Shown here one piece after another: positions 1 to 8,450 of a DNA stretch of 64,000 nt. Below the pieces are notes generated by a model. It saw nothing but the letters and a program-made list of their open reading frames with translations, ran no database searches and had not been told where the DNA came from. The DNA comes from Tsukamurella conjunctivitidis (GTDB lineage Bacteria; Actinomycetota; Actinomycetes; Mycobacteriales; Mycobacteriaceae): positions 1 through 64,000 of the forward strand of contig NZ_VIGX01000014.1 of the NCBI RefSeq assembly GCF_007858475.1, in the 5' to 3' direction. The translations under genes were made by a program, and so were the position numbers. Each line of letters begins with the position of its first letter. Position 1 is the stretch's first letter.

Positions 1-557
1 CCGCTCCGGCGGCCGAGGCACCCGCGACCGACGCACCCGCCGCACCCGCGAAGCCCGCGGTCGGCCTCGGCCTGGCGGGTGGCGCGAAGCGTCCGGGCGC
101 GAAGAAGCCCGGCGCTCCGAAGCCTGCGGCGGCGGCTCCTGCCGCACCCGCGGCCGAGACGCCGGCTCCGGAGGCCCCGGCCCCCGCGGCGGAGTCCGCT
201 CCCGCCGAGGATCGCACGGTCACGACTCCGGGCGAGTCCAAGGCCGCCGGCTTCGGCATCGCCGCGGGCGCCAAGCGCCCCGGTGCCAAGAAGCCGGGTG
301 CTCCGAAACCAGCGCCTGTGACGGATTCGGCGCCCGCACCGGCTGAGACGCCGGTCACACCCGAACCCGCGGCCGAAGCCCCGGCGGAGGCCCCCACGGC
401 GGCGCCGGAGGCGGCGCCGTCGGCCCCGGAAACCCCCGCCGACCAGCCGAAGGCACCGTCGGGCGGCAGCGACCGGACGGTGTCGACGGAGGGCGAGTCG
501 AAGGCCAAGGGCTTCGGGATCGCGGCGGGCGCGAAGCGCCCCGGCGGCAGGAAGTGA
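1..557 (+). CDS. C-terminal part of an Ala/Pro/Lys-rich repeat protein (5' end outside window)
   Basis: The frame is open from the first bases of the window to the TGA at 555-557, so only the C-terminal ~184 residues are seen. The sequence is low complexity (Ala, Pro, Glu, Thr) and carries a recurring basic module, GLGLAGGAKRPG / GFGIAAGAKRPG, at about 63-98, 248-283 and 508-550. The first two copies are followed by KKPGAPKP; the last ends the protein with GRK. Two copies are preceded by DRTV-T/S and GESKA. No catalytic motif is visible. It looks like a disordered, charge-patterned tail (acidic linkers, basic modules) that may bind nucleic acid or an anionic surface, but that is a guess and I do not recognise the family. 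The next gene starts 45 bp downstream on the same strand. Confidence 0.7.
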   Translation, partial: APAAEAPATDAPAAPAKPAVGLGLAGGAKRPGAKKPGAPKPAAAAPAAPAAETPAPEAPAPAAESAPAEDRTVTTPGESKAAGFGIAAGAKRPGAKKPGAPKPAPVTDSAPAPAETPVTPEPAAEAPAEAPTAAPEAAPSAPETPADQPKAPSGGSDRTVSTEGESKAKGFGIAAGAKRPGGRK

Positions 558-602
558 TCGAAGCTCCCCGAATGGCTATCGCTTCTGCGGCAGGATGTAC
601 GC

Positions 603-1271
603 GTGCCTGAGTACGTGACATACGAGGAGTTCGGGCGGCGGTTCTTCGAGATCGCCGTCAACGAGGAGCGCGTGGGCTCCGCGTTCTCCGACATCGCCGG
701 CGGCGACTTCACCGTGGGCCCGATCCCGTCGGGTCCCGGTGGGGTCGCCAAGGTGTGGGCGCAGGTCGAGATCGACGAGCCGCAGCTCACCCGCCAGGTG
801 GGCGAGCTCATCACCTTCACGGTGAAGATCCCGCTGCGCATCGGCCTGCTGATCGACCTCAAGGTGGACCGGATCCGCTACGACGTGGCCGGCCTCATCA
901 CGCTGCCGCTCACCGTGCGGGCCGCGGCACCGCTGGAGCTGCGCATCGAGGTCGACCCGCCCAAGCCCAAGGACGTGTGGGTCGACGTCGAGTCGCGCAC
1001 GATCCGCGGCTCGATCGTCCGCGTCGTCGCGAGCGTCGACTCGGAGATCCGCCGTTTCATCGCGCAGTACGTGGCCAAAGAGATCGACAAGCCCGAGGTC
1101 AAGAAGGCCCGGATCATCAACGTCTCCGAGGAGCTGGGGCGCGCCTTTCACAACCTCGGCGACGAGGAGGATCCGCAGACCGCGACCGCGGCGCCGCAGG
1201 TACCGCCCGCGGCGCCCACTGCGGAGTCCGAGGTGCTGGAACCGACCGAGATCCTGCCACCGCGCGACTAG
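603..1271 (+). CDS. Conserved hypothetical protein, 222 aa
   Basis: The GTG at 603 is preceded by an AGGA-type ribosome site about 9 bases upstream. The protein has no signal peptide or membrane segment. Its middle (roughly residues 35-130) is rich in alternating hydrophobic and charged beta-type segments with the pattern FTVKIPLRIGLLIDLKVDRI, suggesting a beta-sandwich that could bind lipid or another protein. Residues 130-175 look helical and the last ~40 residues are an acidic, proline-rich tail. I do not recognise a named family. It follows the repeat protein by 45 bp and may share its transcript; it converges on the TetR gene, with a long inverted repeat between them. Confidence 0.75.
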   Translation: MPEYVTYEEFGRRFFEIAVNEERVGSAFSDIAGGDFTVGPIPSGPGGVAKVWAQVEIDEPQLTRQVGELITFTVKIPLRIGLLIDLKVDRIRYDVAGLITLPLTVRAAAPLELRIEVDPPKPKDVWVDVESRTIRGSIVRVVASVDSEIRRFIAQYVAKEIDKPEVKKARIINVSEELGRAFHNLGDEEDPQTATAAPQVPPAAPTAESEVLEPTEILPPRD

Positions 1272-1278
1272 CTCTGGA

Positions 1279-1339
1279 AACCGGCCGATTCCCGCCTCGG
1301 GGCGTCGTACATCGATCGTCGGCGAGTATTCGGCCGGTT
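1279..1339. terminator. Inverted repeat between convergent genes
   Basis: AACCGGCCGA (1279-1288) and TCGGCCGGTT (1330-1339) are perfectly complementary 10-mers separated by 41 bases. They lie between the stops of two convergent genes. There is no T-tract, as is usual in high-GC actinobacteria, so a bidirectional terminator is plausible but weak because the loop is long. Confidence 0.4.
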
Positions 1340-1349
1340 CCGCGGCGGA

Positions 1350-1931
1350 TCAGCCCTCGGCGCCGTCGACGATCCGCTGAATCGCGGCGCCGTACGTCGC
1401 GATCAGCTCCTCGGGCGACGGCTCGACGAACAGCGGCGCCGCGATCAGGTACCGCAGGAAGGCCAGCCCGAACATCGTGCTGGCGACGATCCGCGCCGTC
1501 TCGATCGTGACGCCCGAATGCTTGGTCAGCGTCGGAATCATCACCGACGACAGGAACTCGCCGAAGGTGTTGGCCGCGCCCTCGTCCGCGTTGATCGCGG
1601 CGCGCAGCAGCGCTCGGAACGCCTCGGACGTCTCCGGCCCCTCCCATACCGTGAGCGCCGCGCGCACCAGGCGCTCCCCCATGCCCTCGCGCGGGCCGTC
1701 GAGCGCGGCGGTGAAGATCTCCTCCGGGTCGACCGGCATGCTCATCACGCCCCGGAACAGGCCCTTCTTGTTGCCGTAGTAGTACGAGACCAGGGCCACG
1801 TCGACGCCCGCGCGGCTCGCGATGGCGCGGATCGTGGCGCGGTCGTACCCCACCTCGGCGAAGAGCTCACGCGCCGCCTCGAGGATGTCCGCCTTCGCGG
1901 TACTGGTGCCCGCCCGTCTGCCCGTCGCCAT
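1350..1931 (-). CDS. TetR/AcrR-family transcriptional regulator
   Basis: The 193-aa protein has an N-terminal TetR helix-turn-helix at residues ~12-58 (ILEAARELFAEVGYDRATIR, then ALVSYYYGNKKGLF) and an all-helical ligand domain, the usual TetR layout and length. It is divergent from the membrane protein gene at 2028, with 96 bp between starts containing an inverted repeat over a TTGACT -35 box. By the usual TetR logic it probably represses that neighbour, and possibly itself; the ligand is unknown. Confidence 0.9.
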   Translation of the reverse strand: MATGRRAGTSTAKADILEAARELFAEVGYDRATIRAIASRAGVDVALVSYYYGNKKGLFRGVMSMPVDPEEIFTAALDGPREGMGERLVRAALTVWEGPETSEAFRALLRAAINADEGAANTFGEFLSSVMIPTLTKHSGVTIETARIVASTMFGLAFLRYLIAAPLFVEPSPEELIATYGAAIQRIVDGAEG

Positions 1932-1951
1932 GCGGCGATCCTAACAGTATT

Positions 1952-1991
1952 TCAACGAGTGTTGACTTCCAGGCGCACGCGGTCGTACCGT
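1952..1991 (+). promoter_or_regulatory. Promoter with TetR-type operator
   Basis: The inverted repeat TCAAC-GAGT-GTTGA (1952-1965) overlaps a TTGACT -35 (1962-1967). An 18-bp spacer leads to TACCGT (1986-1991) as the -10 for the gene at 2028. A clear GGAGG ribosome site lies at 2018-2022. The palindrome over the -35 fits repression by the divergent TetR. Confidence 0.5.
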
Positions 1992-2027
1992 CGTTTCATC
2001 ACACGTTGAATTACCTCGGAGGCTCTC

Positions 2028-3050
2028 ATGAGCAAGTCCCACGCCACGCTCGCCGCGGCCTTCGCCGCGCTGGCGATCGCCATTCCCCTCATCGTCCTGC
2101 TGTTCACCGGCCCCGCCTCGCACGGCAAGCCCCACGACCTGCCGATCGGCGTCGTCGGGCCGGAAGCGGCCGCGCAGCAGGTCGAGCAGCGTCTGGACGC
2201 GCAACAGCCCGGCGGCTTCGACGTCCGCGCCTACGGCTCGGAGGCCGCGCTCGTGCGGGCCGCGCAGGACCGCGAGGTCTACGGCGGCCTTGTCCCCGGA
2301 GGCCCCGGCACCGAACCCAAGGCCGTCGTCGCGAGCGGCGCCTCGCCCGCCGTCGCACCGATGATCACCCAGATGTCCACCGCGCTGGCCCAGGGCCAGA
2401 AGGTGCAGACCGTCGAGGTCGCGCCGCTCTCCGCCGACGATCCGCGCGGCGCGGGCTTCGGTTCCATCGTGATGCCCGTCTTCCTCTCCGGCATGGTCCT
2501 GGCTTTGGCCACCGTGATGATCGGCGGCCACCCGAAGATCGTCGCCGCCGCGCTGCCGATCGGCGCCGCGGTCGTCGGCGGCGCCGCGGTCGGCGCGGCC
2601 ATGTGGATCGGCGTCCTGCCCGGAGGCTTCTGGGGCCAGTGGCTCGCGATGAGCGCGGGCATGCTCGCCATCGGCGCGACGGTGGCCGGCCTGGTCTCCC
2701 TCCTCGGCACCAAGGGCATCGGCCCCGCCGCGTTGCTGTTCATGCTGATCGGCATGCCGTTGGCGGGCATCGCGATGCCGCCGGAGTTCCTGCCGCACGT
2801 CTGGGCGGTGCTCGGCCAGAGTCTGCCGATCGGCGCCACGGGCACGGCGCTGCGCAGCGCGGCCTTCTTCGCCGACGGTGGCCTGATCGGCGCCGGGGCC
2901 GGCGCGGCCTTCGCGGTGCTCGGAGCGTGGATCGTCGTGGGCTACGCCCTGCTCGTCATCGGCGCGGCCAGGCACCGCGCGGAACGCGGCGCACCGTCGG
3001 ACAACGGCGAGGTGACCGAAAAGGATTTGCCGCAGCCTGCGACGATATAG
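2028..3050 (+). CDS. ABC-2/YhgE-like integral membrane permease
   Basis: The 340-aa protein has one N-terminal membrane helix (residues ~8-28), an extracytoplasmic domain of ~130 residues, then about five or six hydrophobic helices from residue ~150 to ~325. This is the layout of ABC-2-type/YhgE-like exporters. The ATG at 2028 follows a GGAGG ribosome site. No ATPase gene is adjacent, so it either borrows one or works differently. A divergent TetR gene with an operator-like palindrome suggests induction by a toxic or lipidic compound. The 3' end is 3 bp from the alaA start, so cotranscription is possible. Confidence 0.75.
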   Translation: MSKSHATLAAAFAALAIAIPLIVLLFTGPASHGKPHDLPIGVVGPEAAAQQVEQRLDAQQPGGFDVRAYGSEAALVRAAQDREVYGGLVPGGPGTEPKAVVASGASPAVAPMITQMSTALAQGQKVQTVEVAPLSADDPRGAGFGSIVMPVFLSGMVLALATVMIGGHPKIVAAALPIGAAVVGGAAVGAAMWIGVLPGGFWGQWLAMSAGMLAIGATVAGLVSLLGTKGIGPAALLFMLIGMPLAGIAMPPEFLPHVWAVLGQSLPIGATGTALRSAAFFADGGLIGAGAGAAFAVLGAWIVVGYALLVIGAARHRAERGAPSDNGEVTEKDLPQPATI

Positions 3051-3053
3051 CTC

Positions 3054-4310
3054 ATGAGCCGACCGCATGTGCCCCACATCCGCACCGAACTCAAGCCGCT
3101 CGAGCAGTCCGCCAAGCTGCAGAACGTGCTGTACGAGATCCGTGGACCCGTGGTGGCACAGGCGGCTCGGCTCGAGGCGCAGGGGCACCGCATCCTCAAG
3201 CTGAACATCGGCAACCCGGCGACCTTCGGTTTCGAGGCGCCGGACTCCATCGTGCGCGACATGATCCACGCGTTGCCCACCTCGCAGGGCTACAGCGAGT
3301 CGCAGGGGATCGCCTCCGCCCGACGGGCCGTGGTGACCCGCTACGAGGAGGTCCAGGACTTCCCGTACTTCGACATCGGCGACGTGTACCTCGGCAACGG
3401 CGTCTCCGAGCTGATCACGATGACGCTGCAGGCGCTGCTGAACAACGGCGACGAGGTCCTCATCCCCGCACCCGACTACCCGCTGTGGACGGCCATGACC
3501 TCGCTCTCCGGCGGCACACCGGTGCACTACCTGTGCGACGAGGACAACGGCTGGAACCCGTCGGTCGAGGACATCGAGGCGAAGATCACACCGCGCACCA
3601 AGGCGATCGTGGTGATCAACCCGAACAACCCCACGGGCGCGGTCTACTCCCGCGAGACGCTGCAGCAGATCGTCGAGGTGGCGCGCAAGCACTCGCTGCT
3701 CGTACTCGCCGACGAGATCTACGACCGCATCCTCTACGACGACGCGCAGCACATCTCCATCGCCGAGCTCGCCCCGGACCTGCTGGTGTGCACCTTCAAC
3801 GGGCTGTCCAAGGCCTACCGCGTGTGCGGCTACCGCGCCGGCTGGATGGTGCTCACCGGCCCCAAGGATCACGCGTCCGGCTTCATCGAGGGCCTGACCC
3901 TGCTGGCGTCGACGCGCCTGTGCCCCAACGTTCCCGCGCAGCACGCCATCCAGGTGGCGCTCGGCGGCTACCAGTCGATCAACGACCTGATCCTGCCGGG
4001 CGGGCGCCTGCTCGAGCAGCGCGACGTGGCCTTCGAGAAGCTCAACCAGATCGACGGCGTGAGCTGTGTGAAGCCCCGGGGCGCCCTCTACGCCTTCCCC
4101 AAGCTGGATCGGGAGGTCCACGACATCCGCGACGACGAGCAGATGGTCCTCGACCTGCTCAACCAGGAGAAGATCCTCCTGGTCCAGGGCACCGGCTTCA
4201 ACTGGCCCACGCCCGACCACCTGCGTGTTGTGACGCTCCCCTGGGCCCGTGACCTGGCCGAGGCCCTCGATCGTTTCGGCAACTTCCTGAGTTCCTACAA
4301 GCAGAAGTAG
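3054..4310 (+). CDS. alaA: Alanine-synthesising pyridoxal-phosphate aminotransferase (AlaA type)
   Basis: A class I/II fold type I aminotransferase of 418 aa. Visible hallmarks are NPNNPTG at 189-195, the DEIYD aspartate motif at 220-224 and the PLP lysine K253 in NGLSKAYR, followed by the phosphate/substrate arginine region YRAGW. The long internal identity to E. coli AlaA (GNGVSEL, GALYAFPK and others) makes glutamate-pyruvate transamination the likely reaction. The M. tuberculosis counterpart, Rv0337c, is annotated as aspC, so substrate preference is inference. It starts 3 bp after the preceding permease and is followed 9 bp later by the YibE/F-like gene. Confidence 0.88.
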   Translation: MSRPHVPHIRTELKPLEQSAKLQNVLYEIRGPVVAQAARLEAQGHRILKLNIGNPATFGFEAPDSIVRDMIHALPTSQGYSESQGIASARRAVVTRYEEVQDFPYFDIGDVYLGNGVSELITMTLQALLNNGDEVLIPAPDYPLWTAMTSLSGGTPVHYLCDEDNGWNPSVEDIEAKITPRTKAIVVINPNNPTGAVYSRETLQQIVEVARKHSLLVLADEIYDRILYDDAQHISIAELAPDLLVCTFNGLSKAYRVCGYRAGWMVLTGPKDHASGFIEGLTLLASTRLCPNVPAQHAIQVALGGYQSINDLILPGGRLLEQRDVAFEKLNQIDGVSCVKPRGALYAFPKLDREVHDIRDDEQMVLDLLNQEKILLVQGTGFNWPTPDHLRVVTLPWARDLAEALDRFGNFLSSYKQK

Positions 4311-4319
4311 GGTGTCGGC

Positions 4320-6113
4320 GTGACAGCCGACCACGACCACGACGTGCACGACGACGCCGCAGCGCACGTGCACAGCCACTCGCTGACCACCATCTCGCTG
4401 GGGAGATGGGCGTCGCGGGTCGTCGTCGGGCTGCTCGCCGTCATCGGCGTCCTCGTCGTGGCGGGCGTGATCCTGCTCTGGCCGTCGCAGATCCGCGTCA
4501 GCGTGCCCTCGGGGCCGCAGACGCCGACCCTGGCGAAGGGCGAGGTCTCCGAGCAGCTGGTCGGCGACTGCAACTTCTCGCCGTCGGGCAACGGCCAGCT
4601 CAGCGACACGGAGCCGCATCCGGTCCTCAACGCCGACGGCGGCTGCCTCAACAGCTCCGTCAAGATCACCAGCGGCCCGGACGCCGGCAAGTGGACCGTG
4701 TTCTCGATCGGCACGCAGCGCACCAACGTCTCCGCCGTGCCCGGGCAGACCGCCTCGCCGGATGCGGCACCGTCGGGCGTGGACCTGTCGCGTCCGGCCA
4801 CGCCCGGGACCGGGCAGCCCGACCTCTCGCCCGGCACGAAGATCATGATGAGCTGGAACGGCGGCGGCGTGGCGGGCTCACCGTCGAACTACGCCTTCTA
4901 CGACTACGCGCGCGGCGTCTCGCTGTGGGTGTGGGGCCTGGTCTTCGCGGCCGTCGTGATCGCGGTGGCGCAGTGGCGCGGGCTGCGGGCGCTGCTCGGT
5001 CTCGCACTCTCGGGCGTGGTGATCGTCTTCTTCGCGCTGCCGTCGATCCTGGACGGACACTCGGCCGTGTGGGTGGCGCTGGTCGCGTCGGCGGTGATCC
5101 TCTACCTGGTCCTGTACCTGGCGCACGGCGTCTCGCTGCGGACATCGGCGGCCCTGTTGGGCACGCTCTGTTCGCTGGCGGTGTGCGGGGTCCTCGCCTG
5201 GCTCGCGACGGCCACCACCCAGGTCACGGGCCTGAGCAGTGAGGACACCACCAGTCTGCAGGCGTACGCCTCCACGGTCTCGACGTCCGGGGTGCTGCTC
5301 GCGGGCTTCGTGATCGGCGCGCTGGGCGTGCTCAACGACGTGACGATCACGCAGTCGTCGGCGACCTTCGAGCTCGCGAAGCTCTCCCCGAAGTCCTCGC
5401 GGCGCCGCACCTTCCTCTCGGCCATGCGGGTGGGCCGGGACCACATCGCGTCGACGGTCTACACCCTGGTCTTCGCCTACGTCGGCACCGCGCTGCCGCT
5501 GCTCCTGCTGTTCTCCATCGCGGGCCGGCCGCTGGGCCAGGTGCTCACGTCGGACTCCGTGGCGATCGAGCTGGTTCGCGCCTTCGTCGGCGGCATCGGC
5601 CTCGCGCTGTCCGTGCCGCTGACCACGGCGATCGCCACCCTGCTCGCGAAGCCGAAGCGGGTGGCCGTGAGCCCCGAGGCCGCGAAGCGCTACTCGCAGA
5701 GCCACCCGGACGCCGACCCGGAGGACATCCCCGTGCGGCCCCGTCGGACCGCCAAGCCCGTGACGGCGTCGGCTCCCGCCGACGACGCGGCGCCCGCCCG
5801 ACGGTCCGCGACGGTCGAACAGGGATCCGCACCCGTGGCGCCGCCGACCGGACAGTTCCCCGTCGCCCCGCACCCCGCGGCGTCCCGCCCCGCGGCGTCC
5901 CGTCCCGTCTCGAGCGCCGACTCCCGGCCCGAGGCAGGGCAGCCGCGCCAGGCCCCGTCACCGACGCAGCAGCCCGCGCCGCGGCCGGGCCGGCGACGCC
6001 TGCCGGACGAGCCGATTCCCGCGCCCCCGCGGCCGCAGCCTCGCCCGCCGGTGCTGCCCGACCCGCCCGCGCAGGATCCCTCGCCGCGGCGCGGCCGGCA
6101 TTCGGCTGACTGA
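4320..6113 (+). CDS. YibE/F-like multi-pass membrane protein
   Basis: The 597-aa protein starts at GTG 4320. A short His/Asp-rich cytoplasmic N-terminus (DHDHDVHDD then HVHSHS) precedes the first membrane helix (residues ~32-56). An extracytoplasmic domain with two cysteines follows (residues ~57-190), then seven or so membrane helices between ~195 and ~435 with the YibE/F pattern GVLNDVTITQ. The last ~150 residues are a proline/arginine-rich disordered tail unlike the compact family core. Function of the family is not established; transport has been suggested. The His-rich leader could bind metal (inference). It converges on dcd, with only 9 bp between stops. Confidence 0.8.
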   Translation: MTADHDHDVHDDAAAHVHSHSLTTISLGRWASRVVVGLLAVIGVLVVAGVILLWPSQIRVSVPSGPQTPTLAKGEVSEQLVGDCNFSPSGNGQLSDTEPHPVLNADGGCLNSSVKITSGPDAGKWTVFSIGTQRTNVSAVPGQTASPDAAPSGVDLSRPATPGTGQPDLSPGTKIMMSWNGGGVAGSPSNYAFYDYARGVSLWVWGLVFAAVVIAVAQWRGLRALLGLALSGVVIVFFALPSILDGHSAVWVALVASAVILYLVLYLAHGVSLRTSAALLGTLCSLAVCGVLAWLATATTQVTGLSSEDTTSLQAYASTVSTSGVLLAGFVIGALGVLNDVTITQSSATFELAKLSPKSSRRRTFLSAMRVGRDHIASTVYTLVFAYVGTALPLLLLFSIAGRPLGQVLTSDSVAIELVRAFVGGIGLALSVPLTTAIATLLAKPKRVAVSPEAAKRYSQSHPDADPEDIPVRPRRTAKPVTASAPADDAAPARRSATVEQGSAPVAPPTGQFPVAPHPAASRPAASRPVSSADSRPEAGQPRQAPSPTQQPAPRPGRRRLPDEPIPAPPRPQPRPPVLPDPPAQDPSPRRGRHSAD

Positions 6114-6122
6114 GCCGGGAAG

Positions 6123-6689
6123 TCAGCTCTGGAAGTTGAGATACGCCTTCGAGGGCGTCGGGCCGCGCTGGCCCTGGTACTTCGAGCCCACCGACGAGCT
6201 GCCGTAGGGGTTCTCCGCCGGGCTGGTGAGCCGGAACAGGCAGAGCTGGCCGATCTTCATGCCCGGCCACAGCGTGATCGGCAGGTTCGCGACGTTCGAC
6301 AGCTCCAGCGTGATGTGCCCGGAGAAGCCGGGGTCGATGAAGCCGGCCGTCGAGTGCGTCAGCAGGCCGAGGCGCCCCAGCGAGGACTTGCCCTCGAGGC
6401 GGCCGGCGAGGTCGTCGGGCAGGCTGCACACCTCGAGGGTGGAGCCGAGGACGAACTCACCGGGGTGCAGCACGAAGGGCTCTCCCTCGGCGGGCTCGAC
6501 CAGCGAGGTCAGCTCGTCCTGTCGCTGCTTGGGGTCGATGTGCGTGTACCGGGTGTTGTTGAAGACCCGGAACAGGCCGTCGAGCCGCACGTCGACGCTG
6601 GACGGCTGCACCATCTGCGGGTCGAAGGGGTCGATCCCCAGGCGGCCGGATTCCACATGGGCGCGGATGTCGCGATCGGAGAGCAGCAC
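6123..6689 (-). CDS. dcd: dCTP deaminase (bifunctional dCTP deaminase/dUTPase type)
   Basis: The 188-aa trimeric dUTPase-fold enzyme starts at GTG 6689 (VLLSDRDIR); the open frame extends further but that extension lacks family similarity. Family motifs include QPSSVDVRL (28-36), EGKSSLGR (99-106) and [14 protein letters not shown] (111-124). Mycobacterial homologues convert dCTP directly to dUMP, combining deaminase and pyrophosphatase steps, and supply dTMP synthesis; that dual activity is inferred here. It converges on the YibE/F gene and is divergent from a lipoprotein gene 80 bp away. Confidence 0.93.
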   Translation of the reverse strand: MLLSDRDIRAHVESGRLGIDPFDPQMVQPSSVDVRLDGLFRVFNNTRYTHIDPKQRQDELTSLVEPAEGEPFVLHPGEFVLGSTLEVCSLPDDLAGRLEGKSSLGRLGLLTHSTAGFIDPGFSGHITLELSNVANLPITLWPGMKIGQLCLFRLTSPAENPYGSSSVGSKYQGQRGPTPSKAYLNFQS

Positions 6690-6769
6690 GGGTTCAGCGT
6701 AAGGCAGGCCACCACGGCCCCGAGCGTTGCCACGGGTAACGATCCCGGCCCGCGCACCGACCACAGGGC

Positions 6770-7363
6770 ATGAAGCTCGCACGGATCGTGCTCCCCGCCC
6801 TCCTGGCCATCGCGGTGTCGGCGTGCGGCTCCGGGTCCGACGGTCCGCCGACGGGCACGGTCCCGCCGCCGGTCACCGCCTCGGAGACGACCGCATCGGC
6901 GCCGGTCACGGCGTCCGACACCGTCGCACCCCCGACGCCCGCATCGCCCTCCCCGCAGGCCGCGACGGTGGCCGATCCACCGGACCGGTATCGCCCCGCG
7001 TCCGGTCGGGGCGTCTACTTCTTCACGCCGAGCCGCAACATCGCGTGCGGGCTCGACTCGGCCACCGTGGGCTGCCAGGTCTTCACGACCACTGCGATCC
7101 CGCCGGGCGCCGACTGCGATCACGGGACGATGCCGCGGGATCGGTTGTCGAAGGGCTACGTCTCCCAGGACGGTGGTGCGTTCACGCCGTCGTGCTTCAA
7201 CCAGGGCCTGTTCTTCATGGTGGTGCCCGACCAGAAGACCCTGGAGTACGGACACGGCGTGACCGCGGGCGGCGTGAGCTGCGTGTCCGAGACCCGGGGC
7301 GTGACCTGCCGGCGCGGGGAGCACGGCTTCTTCGTCTCGGCGCAGAGTTTCGACCGGTGGTGA
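6770..7363 (+). CDS. Secreted lipoprotein of unknown function
   Basis: The 197-aa protein begins with a lipoprotein signal peptide (basic start, LPALLAIAV core, lipobox VSAC with Cys19). A Ser/Thr/Pro linker of about 50 residues follows, then a compact C-terminal domain. That domain starts around [15 protein letters not shown] and holds several cysteines likely forming disulphides outside the membrane. Proteins with this S-x-N-I-x-C start are common in mycobacteria-like genomes and unassigned. It is divergent from dcd and ends 76 bp before the tRNA-Gly gene. Confidence 0.8.
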   Translation: MKLARIVLPALLAIAVSACGSGSDGPPTGTVPPPVTASETTASAPVTASDTVAPPTPASPSPQAATVADPPDRYRPASGRGVYFFTPSRNIACGLDSATVGCQVFTTTAIPPGADCDHGTMPRDRLSKGYVSQDGGAFTPSCFNQGLFFMVVPDQKTLEYGHGVTAGGVSCVSETRGVTCRRGEHGFFVSAQSFDRW

Positions 7364-7408
7364 CGGCTCGCCGGACCCGACGGTGCCCGTGCTAGTGTTG
7401 CCGTTACG

Positions 7409-7436
7409 CGCGGCACCGCTCACCGACGGTGCCGCG
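7409..7436. promoter_or_regulatory. Perfect hairpin just upstream of tRNA-Gly
   Basis: CGCGGCACCG (7409-7418) pairs perfectly with CGGTGCCGCG (7427-7436) around an 8-base loop. It ends 3 bases before the tRNA 5' end. It could terminate lipoprotein transcription, or be a leader hairpin in the pre-tRNA. Its right arm contains the iterated octamer GACGGTGC. Confidence 0.5.
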
Positions 7437-7439
7437 ACT

Positions 7440-7510
7440 GCCGATGTAGTTCAATGGTAGAACTCCTGCTTCCCAAGCAGGTAGCGCGGGTTCGATTCCC
7501 GTCATCGGCT
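7440..7510 (+). tRNA. tRNA-Gly (anticodon CCC)
   Basis: A complete cloverleaf. The acceptor arms GCCGATG (7440-7446) and CATCGGC (7503-7509) pair fully with discriminator T7510. The anticodon stem CCTGC/GCAGG encloses loop TTCCCAA, giving anticodon CCC, which reads GGG. The T arm has GGTTCGATTCC. CCA is encoded at 7511-7513. Confidence 0.96.
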
Positions 7511-7563
7511 CCAGGACCGGTCCGCGCAGCGGGCCGGTCTTCATCGTTCGGGGCGAGTGCGCC

Positions 7564-8430
7564 TCAGGCGTCGGCCGCTTCCGCCGTCGCGCTCCGCGAC
7601 TTCTGGTCGACGTACAAGAGCGCGTTGGTCACGATGAGGAACGGCAGCACCGCGAGCTGCCCGACCACCCAGCCGACGTTCCCGAGCAGGAGGCTGGTGA
7701 GGGTCTGGGAGGCGATGTCGTCGCCGGGCCGCGCTTCGAGGGCGGCGAGGGTGAACGGCAGCCCCACGACGGTCGAGACCACGCCCACCAGCACGTAGGT
7801 GCAGATCACGCGGCCGAGCAGGCGCCAGTAACCGTGCCGCTGCAGCTCGACTGCGCGCCACAGCGCGTCGACGGGCCGCAGTTTCTCGAGCACGAGCATC
7901 GGCCCCGCGATCACGAGCGTCGGCAGGGCGGCGAGCACCACGACGGCCGCGACGGCGAACAGCACCGTCGTGGTCAGGCGGGCGGACTCCGGCCCGGCGC
8001 GCACGGCGAGGGCGATCGCGAGCGCGGCGGCGAGGACGACCGGCACGAGGACGACCACCCCGTCCAGGACACCGAGGCCCAGTGCGGAAGCCAGGCGCGG
8101 CCTGGACTGCCGCCACGCCAGACGCAGCGTGGTCCGCTCCCCCGCGAGGTGCCGATAGGCGACGATCGAGCCCATCGCCGTCACGGCGACGCTGACGAGC
8201 ATCCACACGAGCGTCACCAGCATCGTCCCCGCCGGGTAGAAGCCCAGCGTCACCACGACCTGGAGGCTGTCCTGGTCGGCCGACGGGGTCCAGCGGGGGT
8301 CCCGGATGAGCGGGAGCCGGGCCAGCACGCCGAGTGCGGCGATCGTGCTGATCAGCACGGCCGCTATCCCGAACGTGGGCCCCGGGTTCGCGCGGAGCAC
8401 CGCGAGGGACGAACGGTAGATCGTGCCCAC
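7564..8430 (-). CDS. Multi-pass membrane protein, 288 aa
   Basis: GTG 8430 is the only reasonable start after the upstream stop. About six hydrophobic helices are visible (residues ~15-38, 62-90, 113-140, 150-180, 215-240, 255-275), with VIAGPMLVLEKLRPVDALWR between helices four and five. This resembles the membrane domain family found in actinobacterial proteins related to the glycerophosphodiester-phosphodiesterase membrane domain; function unknown. It begins 20 bp after the PLDc_N gene and is probably cotranscribed with it. Confidence 0.75.
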   Translation of the reverse strand: MGTIYRSSLAVLRANPGPTFGIAAVLISTIAALGVLARLPLIRDPRWTPSADQDSLQVVVTLGFYPAGTMLVTLVWMLVSVAVTAMGSIVAYRHLAGERTTLRLAWRQSRPRLASALGLGVLDGVVVLVPVVLAAALAIALAVRAGPESARLTTTVLFAVAAVVVLAALPTLVIAGPMLVLEKLRPVDALWRAVELQRHGYWRLLGRVICTYVLVGVVSTVVGLPFTLAALEARPGDDIASQTLTSLLLGNVGWVVGQLAVLPFLIVTNALLYVDQKSRSATAEAADA

Positions 8431-8450
8431 CCCGCGCGGCGGGACGGCGT

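Noticed and set aside
1941-4619. Open frame of ~890 codons antisense to the permease and alaA
   Set aside because: It opposes the strongly conserved AlaA sequence; composition is typical of a GC shadow.
6690-6782. Upstream extension of dcd to an ATG at 6782
   Set aside because: The extra 31 residues have no similarity to Dcd and would overlap the divergent lipoprotein gene start; GTG 6689 gives the normal family N-terminus.
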